DNA from: an uncultured Collinsella sp.
GTDB taxonomy: Bacteria > Actinomycetota > Coriobacteriia > Coriobacteriales > Coriobacteriaceae
Direction: 5' to 3'
DNA length: 5,131 nucleotides
Assembly: GCA_902470265.1 (NCBI GenBank)
Contig: CABRFW010000126.1
Location: forward strand, 1-5,131
In this document: positions 1 to 4,471 of the stretch, piece by piece
Position numbering within the stretch: position 1 is the stretch's first letter
How the letters are laid out: each line of letters starts with the position of its first letter
Translations under genes and position numbers: made by a program
The notes under the pieces: generated by a model
What the model was told of the DNA's origin: nothing
The model's input: only the letters and a program-made list of their open reading frames with translations
The model's database searches: none

Positions 1-9
1 CCGTCGCTC

Positions 10-26
10 GCGTACATAAAGTACGC
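10..26. repeat. Short inverted repeat in 5' flank
   Basis: GCGTAC (10-15) and GTACGC (21-26) form a 6-bp perfect inverted repeat around the loop ATAAA. It lies in non-coding sequence before the regulator gene, and no open frame with a recognisable protein covers it. It could be part of a dispersed palindromic element, or the hairpin tail of an upstream transcript. There is no T-run after it on the + strand, so it does not look like an intrinsic terminator in that direction. Its role is unknown. Confidence 0.4.
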
Positions 27-55
27 TTCGCTCCTCTTTCGCGGCACCTCGCCAC

Positions 56-65
56 GGCAGCTGCC
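56..65. repeat. 10-bp perfect palindrome GGCAGCTGCC
   Basis: A self-complementary 10-mer lies in the same non-coding flank, about 30 bases after the 10-26 inverted repeat. The flanking bases do not extend the symmetry. It could be a protein-binding site or part of a larger repeat unit covering about 1-75. Palindromes of this length also arise by chance in GC-rich DNA, so confidence in a function is low. Confidence 0.25.
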
Positions 66-100
66 CGCTCGCTGACGTTTGCTCGACCTGGATGAGCGAG

Positions 101-131
101 TTGATTCATTGAGCGCGTTCGCGGGTATTAT
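101..131 (+). promoter_or_regulatory. Probable promoter of the LacI-family gene
   Basis: The -35-like TTGATT (101-106) is followed after 19 bases by the -10-like TATTAT (126-131), which matches 5 of 6 consensus bases. The spacer is longer than the ideal 17. The expected transcription start, near 137-139, falls inside the operator at 133-146, which is the geometry expected for autorepression. It also implies that start codons at 79 and 130 lie upstream of the transcript and cannot be used. The assignment is by eye from the consensus only. Confidence 0.45.
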
Positions 132-132
132 G

Positions 133-146
133 GTGAAAGCGATTTC
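133..146. promoter_or_regulatory. LacI-type operator O1 (autoregulatory)
   Basis: The 14-mer TGAAAGCGATTTCA is nearly palindromic around a central CG, as LacI/GalR-family operators usually are. It shares TGAAA-N-CGATT-N-CA with the two sites ahead of the permease gene (1231 and 1257). Its position at the presumed transcription start of the regulator suggests negative autoregulation. It also fits the published cre consensus of CcpA, so a global LacI-family regulator could bind it too. Confidence 0.6.
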
Positions 147-152
147 AATGAC

Positions 153-157
153 AGGGG
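153..157 (+). promoter_or_regulatory. Ribosome binding site deciding the regulator start
   Basis: AGGGG ends 5 bases before GTG at 163, a usable Shine-Dalgarno spacing, whereas it lies 14 bases before ATG at 172. No comparable purine run sits at a good distance before the in-frame TTG at 79, ATG at 130 or ATG at 148. This favours GTG 163 as the start. Confidence 0.5.
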
Positions 158-162
158 TGCTC

Positions 163-1143
163 GTGGTTAAGATGAAAGATGTGGCCGAGCTGGCGGGCGT
201 TTCGAGCGCCGCCGTCTCGCGCTACCTCAACGGTGGGTATATCTCGGCGGATAAGGCCGAGCGCATTAAGCAGGCGATTGAGCTGACCGGATACGTGCGA
301 TCCAGCCAGGCTCGCGCGCTGCGCACAGGCTCCACCAAGCTCATCGGCGTCATCGTGCCCAAGATCAATTCGGAATCCGTGAGCCGCATTACCGCCGGTA
401 TTGGCCAGGTGCTCGGTCGTCGTGGCTACCAGATGCTCCTTGCCAACACCGACAACGCGGCCGATCGTGAGCTCGAATACCTCGATTTATTCCAAAACCA
501 CCCGGTCGATGGCATTGTGCTGGTGGCAACTATGATTACCGATGAGCACCGTCGCGCGATTGAGTCGTGCCGCGTGCCCATTGTGTTGATCGGCCAACAT
601 GTCGAGGGCGCGGCGTGCGTCTATCACGACGATTACGAGGCCGCCTTTGAGCTGGGCCATGCGCTTGCGGGCCGCGTGGACGGCAAGATCGCCTACATTG
701 GAGTTACCGAAGAGGACCGCGCGGCCGGTTATGACCGCCGTCGCGGTTTTGAGGCCGGCTTGCGCGCCGCGGGTAACCCGCTCGATGCCGCATTGATTCG
801 CCTGGGCTCGTTTACACTCGACTCAGGCTATGGTGCAGCACGTGAACTGCTTTCCGTCGCTCCCGATGTTTCGTTTATCGCGTGCGCGACCGATACCATG
901 GCGGCGGGCGCGCTTCGTGCCATCGATGAGGTTCGCGGCGTGGGCGAGGGCATGCATCGCGTAAGCGGTTTTGGCGACAACGCGTTTTTGCGCGCGCTGA
1001 CGGGCGGTATTCCCACCGTGCATTATGGCTACCTGACCAGTGGCGTCGAGGCGACCAATATGTTGCTCAACACGCTCGATGGCGTGGAGGGGGAGAGCGG
1101 TCTAAAGACGCTCAAACTCGGCCATCAGCTTATGAATGTCTAG
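163..1143 (+). CDS. scrR: LacI-family transcriptional regulator, probable sucrose repressor ScrR
   Basis: A DNA-binding repressor predicted to control the adjacent sucrose genes, with a sugar or sugar phosphate as likely inducer. Counting from GTG 163 (326 aa, normal for the family), an N-terminal LacI helix-turn-helix covers residues about 5-28, with D-V-A-E-L-A-G-V-S followed by the recognition helix S-A-A-V-S-R-Y-L-N. A hinge helix follows near residues 46-56 (A-R-A-L-R-T-G), whose Leu normally intercalates at the central CG of the operator. The periplasmic-binding-protein-like effector domain begins at I-G-V-I-V-P and includes the typical A-T-D-T-M-A-A-G segment. Longer in-frame starts (79, 130, 148) are rejected because the operator and probable promoter lie at 101-146; ATG 172 is the main alternative. 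The gene is in tandem with scrA-scrB and probably has its own promoter. The family is certain. Sucrose specificity rests on the neighbours and shared operators. Confidence 0.88.
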   Translation: MVKMKDVAELAGVSSAAVSRYLNGGYISADKAERIKQAIELTGYVRSSQARALRTGSTKLIGVIVPKINSESVSRITAGIGQVLGRRGYQMLLANTDNAADRELEYLDLFQNHPVDGIVLVATMITDEHRRAIESCRVPIVLIGQHVEGAACVYHDDYEAAFELGHALAGRVDGKIAYIGVTEEDRAAGYDRRRGFEAGLRAAGNPLDAALIRLGSFTLDSGYGAARELLSVAPDVSFIACATDTMAAGALRAIDEVRGVGEGMHRVSGFGDNAFLRALTGGIPTVHYGYLTSGVEATNMLLNTLDGVEGESGLKTLKLGHQLMNV

Positions 1144-1230
1144 ATTTTGGGCACGTCTGCCTGCCTCTGAGCCCTTATGTTTGTCTCAAAACTACCATTC
1201 GCCGGCTATTTCCTACCGTTCACCCTACTA

Positions 1231-1244
1231 TGAAAACGATTACA
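1231..1244. promoter_or_regulatory. LacI-type operator O2 upstream of scrA
   Basis: TGAAAACGATTACA matches the operator before the regulator gene at 12 of 14 positions and O3 at 13 of 14. It sits 83-96 bases before the permease start. A weak -10-like TACTAT (1226-1231) abuts it, but I could not find a convincing -35 partner, so the scrA promoter is not assigned. Binding here would block transcription initiation or elongation into scrA-scrB. It also fits the cre consensus. Confidence 0.65.
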
Positions 1245-1256
1245 GACATATGAAAC

Positions 1257-1270
1257 TGAAATCGATTACA
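1257..1270. promoter_or_regulatory. LacI-type operator O3 upstream of scrA
   Basis: TGAAATCGATTACA is a second close copy, 26 bp centre to centre from O2. An extra half-site, TGAAAC (1251-1256), directly precedes it, giving two TGAAA half-sites six bases apart. Paired operators of this kind suit cooperative binding, or looping to O1 about 1.1 kb upstream through tetramer formation. That last point is inference. Confidence 0.65.
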
Positions 1271-1290
1271 GTGTAAGTGTCAAAGACGGC

Positions 1291-1308
1291 CGGGCGCACG
1301 TGCGCCCG
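1291..1308 (+). promoter_or_regulatory. Perfect 18-bp palindrome / leader hairpin before scrA
   Basis: CGGGCGCACGTGCGCCCG is perfectly self-complementary. In RNA it would form a 7-bp GC stem with the loop ACGU, ending only a few bases before the Shine-Dalgarno region of scrA and followed by GTTTGAGG. The T-run is too short for an efficient intrinsic terminator. It may stabilise the 5' end of the mRNA, modulate translation, or be a DNA-binding palindrome. An in-frame GTG at 1300 falls in its centre and is unlikely to be a start. Confidence 0.5.
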
Positions 1309-1315
1309 TTTGAGG

Positions 1316-1321
1316 AAAGGG
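1316..1321 (+). promoter_or_regulatory. Ribosome binding site of scrA
   Basis: AAAGGG ends 5 bases before ATG 1327, within a purine-rich run that also contains GAGG at 1312. It supports ATG 1327 over the in-frame GTG at 1300, which sits inside a hairpin and has no such site before it. Confidence 0.65.
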
Positions 1322-1326
1322 AAGTC

Positions 1327-2727
1327 ATGGACTACCGCAAATCAGCCCAAGAGGTGCTCGACAACATCGGTGGCGCCGGCAACGTTGTTTCGGCCGCACA
1401 CTGCGCCACGCGTCTGCGCCTGGTGATTGCCGATAACGCCAAGGTCGACAAGGATGCCCTCGAGAATATCGACGGCGCCAAGGGCGTCTTTGAGGCCCAG
1501 GGCCAGCTCCAGATTATTTTTGGCACCGGCACCGTCAACAAGGTCTACGAAGAGTTCATCGCGCTCAGCGGCGTCGAGGCTGCCACCAAGGCCGAGGTCA
1601 AGGAGGCCGCGGCACAGCAGCAGAACATCTTTATGCGTGCCATTAAGGTGCTCGGCGACGTCTTTGTTCCCATCATCCCCGCCATCGTGGCTTCGGGTCT
1701 GCTGCTGGGCATTATGAGCGCCCTCAACTTTATGGCCTCCAACGGCTTTGTCGCGCTCGACACCAATAACTTTATTTACAAGATTGCCGACCTGGTCTCG
1801 GGCACGTCCTTTGGCATTCTGCAGATTCTGATCGGCTACTCCGCGGCTAAGGCCTTTGGCGCCAACCCGTATCTGGGCGCTGTCGTCGGCGGTGCGTTCA
1901 TCAACTCCTCGCTGCAGAGCGCCTACACGGTTGCCTCCGAGGGCGTGCAGACCATGGTCACTGTCATTCCCGGCGTGTACAGCTTTGAGTGGGTCGGCTA
2001 TCAGGGCCACGTGATCCCCATCGTTATCGCCTGCGCCATTCTGGCCTTCCTCGAGAAGCGCCTGCACAAGATCGTTCCCGAGATGTTCGACCTCTTTGTG
2101 ACCCCGCTCGTCTCGGTGTTCGTGACCGTGCTCGTGACGCTCGTTGCCGTCGGCCCCATCTTTGTCTGGGCCGAGAACGCCATCCTCGGTCTGATCCAGG
2201 CCCTGCTGACCCTGCCCTTCGGCATCGGTTCCTTTATCGTCGGCCTGTTCTATGCTCCCACGGTCGTTACCGGTATCCACCAGATGTACACCGCCATCGA
2301 CCTGGGCCAGCTCGCCCAGTACGGCGTGACCTACTGGCTGCCCATCGCCAGCGCTGCCAACATCGCCCAGGGTGGTGCCGCACTCGCCGTTGCCTTTAAG
2401 ACCCGCGATGCCAAGATCAAGGGCCTGGCGCTTCCTTCGGCTCTGTCCGCCTTCATGGGCATTACCGAGCCTGCCATCTTTGGTGTGAACCTGCGCTTCT
2501 TTAAGCCCTTCATCGCCGGTTGCATCGGCGGTGGCTGCGGCGCCCTGGTCTGCGCGCTCACTTCGCTGGCTGCCTCCGGCACGGGCGTTACGGGTATCTT
2601 CGGTATCCTGCTGTGCCTGGCCCAGCCCGTGCAGTACGCGATCATGTTCGCGGTTGCCGCGGTCGTGTCCTTTGCTATTTCGTTTGTCCTGTACAAGGAC
2701 GAGCCCAAGGCTTCCGAGCAGGCCTAA
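1327..2727 (+). CDS. scrA: PTS sucrose-specific EIIBC permease
   Basis: A membrane permease of the glucose/sucrose PTS family that takes up sucrose and phosphorylates it to sucrose-6-phosphate. From ATG 1327 it is 466 aa, normal for an EIIBC. The EIIB domain occupies residues about 1-90, with the phosphorylated cysteine at C26 in S-A-A-H-C-A-T-R-L-R-L. The EIIC domain starts near residue 100 and contains multiple long hydrophobic segments, G316-I317-H318 in the loop usually carrying the conserved His, and the family hallmark G-I-T-E-P-A-I-F-G from residue 378. There is no EIIA domain; the protein ends in a charged tail just after the last hydrophobic segment, so phosphate must come from a separate EIIA. 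The gene stands between the repressor and the GH32 hydrolase and two operators precede it, which supports sucrose over trehalose or a beta-glucoside. Substrate assignment is by context and family resemblance. Confidence 0.9.
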   Translation: MDYRKSAQEVLDNIGGAGNVVSAAHCATRLRLVIADNAKVDKDALENIDGAKGVFEAQGQLQIIFGTGTVNKVYEEFIALSGVEAATKAEVKEAAAQQQNIFMRAIKVLGDVFVPIIPAIVASGLLLGIMSALNFMASNGFVALDTNNFIYKIADLVSGTSFGILQILIGYSAAKAFGANPYLGAVVGGAFINSSLQSAYTVASEGVQTMVTVIPGVYSFEWVGYQGHVIPIVIACAILAFLEKRLHKIVPEMFDLFVTPLVSVFVTVLVTLVAVGPIFVWAENAILGLIQALLTLPFGIGSFIVGLFYAPTVVTGIHQMYTAIDLGQLAQYGVTYWLPIASAANIAQGGAALAVAFKTRDAKIKGLALPSALSAFMGITEPAIFGVNLRFFKPFIAGCIGGGCGALVCALTSLAASGTGVTGIFGILLCLAQPVQYAIMFAVAAVVSFAISFVLYKDEPKASEQA

Positions 2728-2747
2728 GAGCTTTTGATTGAGGGGAT

Positions 2748-2772
2748 GCCCGCGGGTCGTATGCTCGCGGGC
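2748..2772 (+). terminator. GC-rich intercistronic hairpin, weak terminator or processing element
   Basis: Bases 2748-2756 pair with 2764-2772 in a 9-bp stem with one G-T wobble, around the 7-base loop TCGTATG. Only GTTTCCC follows, so the U-run is poor. The hairpin lies 21 bases after the scrA stop and 62 bases before scrB. It could cause partial termination, setting the ScrA to ScrB ratio, or protect the upstream message from 3' decay. No convincing separate promoter for scrB was seen in the 107-bp gap, so read-through is expected. Confidence 0.45.
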
Positions 2773-2834
2773 GTTTCCCGTATCTGGTGTCGATCTCTGG
2801 CGCCTTGTTACTTTCGATCCGTTAGGACTTTGAT

Positions 2835-4376
2835 ATGTCTAATGCACTTGGTCGCGACCTTGCAAAGCTGGTTGCCGCTGTTGACGCTGCCGCCTCTGAG
2901 TGCGGTCATGGCGCGTATGGCCAGCACTTCCATATTATGCCGCCGGCGGGCTGGCTCAACGACCCCAACGGTCTTTGCCAAGCGGGCGGCGTGTTTCACG
3001 CGTACTTCCAGTATGCCCCGTTTGATGTGAACGGCGGCGTAAAGATGTGGGGCCATGCCACAAGCCGCGACCTTATGAACTGGGATTATGTTGGCGCCCC
3101 GCTGCTGCCCGACGAGCCGTTCGATTGCCATGGCGTGTATTCGGGCTCCGCGCTTGCCGAGGACGGCCGCATTCGCGTGCTCTATACGGGCAACGTTAAG
3201 CTTTCCGATGCGGACGGCACGTACGACTACGTCAATACCGGCCGTCGCGCCGATACTGTTTATGTCGAGAGCGTTGATGGCCTTGCCGGTCGGGAGTTCA
3301 GCCAAAAGCGCGTGGTGCTGGCGTCCGATGATTATCCCGAGGATTTGACCTGCCACGTGCGTGACCCCAAGGTGTGGCGCGATGATGATGGGCGTTACCA
3401 CATGGTGCTGGGCGCGCGTCGTCGCGTGTACGGGCCGCATGTCGAAAGCCGTTTTTGTGCGATGCACGGCGAAGGTGCCGGGCGCGATGTGGGCGAGATC
3501 TTGGTGTATGGCTCGGCCGATATGCTGAGCTGGGAGCTCGAAAGCCGCGTTTCCACGCCCGAGCGCTTTGGCTTTATGTGGGAGTGCCCGGGATACCTTG
3601 AGCTTGAGTCGGATGGCGGTGTGCCGGCGAAGTGGCTGTCCTTCTCGCCCCAGGGCCTCGAGGGCGGCCGTTGGGACCGCGGCAACGTGTATGCCGCTGG
3701 CTACATGCCTGTATCGGGCGACATCACTGGTGGCAAGGACGCTTATGAGCTGGGCGAGTTCCGCCTGTGGGACGCTGGTTTTGACTTCTATGCTCCTCAG
3801 GAGTTTACGTCCGAGGATGGTCGCCACATTTTGATCGGCTGGATGGGCATGCCCGATGAGCCGACCTATGACAACGCGCCCACCGTAGCGTGCGGCTGGC
3901 AGCACTGCATGACGGTGCCGCGTGAGCTCACAGCCGGTGTCGACGGCGTGGTGCTGCAGCAGCCGGCGCGCGAGATTGAGCACCATTATGCCTCGGTGCG
4001 TGTGGGGGCGGGCTCGTTGGAGGTTGCCGGCGATACCTGCTTTGATGTTGTTGTTGACGGTGTCGACGGCGCGTTTACCGCGACCGTTGATGGCGAGCTG
4101 AAGCTGGCGTTTGTGCCCGCTGAGGACGAACTGCCCCCGCGCTTTGAGATGCGATTTACCGATGAGGGCCGCGCTTCTGCCGGCTGCGGTCGTACTGTGC
4201 GCTGGGAGTCCGTCGACGAGGTTCGTAACGTGCGCATTGTTGGCGATGTCTCGTCGGTCGAGGTGTTTGTGAACGATGGCTCGCTCGTGTTTTCGACGCG
4301 CATCTATCCCGAGGCCTATGGCGTGACCGTTGACGCTCCGGGCGCGAATGTGACCTACCACGCGCTCAACATCTAG
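2835..4376 (+). CDS. scrB: Sucrose-6-phosphate hydrolase (GH32)
   Basis: A cytoplasmic glycoside hydrolase family 32 enzyme predicted to cleave sucrose-6-phosphate into glucose-6-phosphate and fructose. The catalytic triad is visible: nucleophile D43 in W-L-N-D-P-N-G, transition-state stabiliser D177 in R-D-P-K-V-W, and acid/base E250 in W-E-C-P-G-Y. The five-bladed propeller covers residues about 30-350. A C-terminal beta-sandwich follows, ending with the typical S-S-V-E-V-F-V-N-D-G and R-I-Y-P segments. There is no signal peptide, consistent with an intracellular phosphosugar substrate. At 513 aa it is somewhat longer than many relatives, with wider spacing between the three catalytic motifs. 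ATG 2835 is preceded by TAGGA (2823-2827) at 7-base spacing. It is likely co-transcribed with scrA. A plain invertase or fructan hydrolase is the alternative, less likely beside a PTS permease. Confidence 0.93.
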   Translation: MSNALGRDLAKLVAAVDAAASECGHGAYGQHFHIMPPAGWLNDPNGLCQAGGVFHAYFQYAPFDVNGGVKMWGHATSRDLMNWDYVGAPLLPDEPFDCHGVYSGSALAEDGRIRVLYTGNVKLSDADGTYDYVNTGRRADTVYVESVDGLAGREFSQKRVVLASDDYPEDLTCHVRDPKVWRDDDGRYHMVLGARRRVYGPHVESRFCAMHGEGAGRDVGEILVYGSADMLSWELESRVSTPERFGFMWECPGYLELESDGGVPAKWLSFSPQGLEGGRWDRGNVYAAGYMPVSGDITGGKDAYELGEFRLWDAGFDFYAPQEFTSEDGRHILIGWMGMPDEPTYDNAPTVACGWQHCMTVPRELTAGVDGVVLQQPAREIEHHYASVRVGAGSLEVAGDTCFDVVVDGVDGAFTATVDGELKLAFVPAEDELPPRFEMRFTDEGRASAGCGRTVRWESVDEVRNVRIVGDVSSVEVFVNDGSLVFSTRIYPEAYGVTVDAPGANVTYHALNI

Positions 4377-4398
4377 GCGATTCGTCGCATATCGGCGC

Positions 4399-4404
4399 TA
4401 TACT
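4399..4404 (+). promoter_or_regulatory. Candidate -10 element for the downstream gene
   Basis: TATACT matches the -10 consensus at 5 of 6 positions, 22 bases after the scrB stop. No good -35 is seen at the normal distance. If used, transcription would begin near 4411, so the terminator hairpin at 4415-4455 would be the first structure in the new transcript. The call is weak without a -35. Confidence 0.35.
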
Positions 4405-4414
4405 GCAGCCGTAG

Positions 4415-4455
4415 CCTACGATGTGGGAAACATCCGCATCGTGGGTTTTTGTTTT
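4415..4455 (+). terminator. Intrinsic terminator after scrB
   Basis: Bases 4415-4426 pair with 4434-4445 to give a 12-bp stem (including two G-T wobbles) with a 7-base loop, followed by TTTTTGTTTT (4446-4455). This is a classic rho-independent terminator and should end the scrA-scrB transcript. Its T-run directly abuts the GGAGG Shine-Dalgarno of the next gene (4456-4460), so it also lies in that gene's leader region. A shorter alternative hairpin, GATGT (4420-4424) with ACATC (4430-4434), would exclude the long stem. Confidence 0.85.
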
Positions 4456-4471
4456 GGAGGGAAGGTGCCGT

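Noticed and set aside
1149..1174. GGGC...GCCC as a terminator after the regulator gene
   Set aside because: Only four base pairs form across an 18-base loop and no T-run follows, so there is no supported terminator between the regulator and scrA.
1180..1280. A defined -35/-10 promoter for scrA
   Set aside because: Several -10-like words occur (TACTAT 1226, TATGAA 1249, TACAGT 1267), but none has a convincing -35 at 16-19 bases. A promoter must exist near the operators, but I cannot place it.
1300..1326. GTG 1300 as the start of scrA, adding nine residues
   Set aside because: The GTG is in the middle of a perfect palindrome with no ribosome binding site before it. ATG 1327 has one at 5 bases and begins exactly where EIIB domains begin.
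1342..2280. A 312-codon open frame on the - strand opposite scrA
   Set aside because: Its translation is a D/G/N/H-rich shadow of membrane-protein codons with no domain or ribosome binding site, and it lies entirely inside a well supported gene.
2808..4361. A 517-codon open frame on the - strand opposite scrB
   Set aside because: It mirrors the codon structure of a clear GH32 gene with all catalytic motifs. The antisense translation is low-complexity, rich in H, R and A, with no recognisable domain. Long antisense frames are common in GC-rich genomes.
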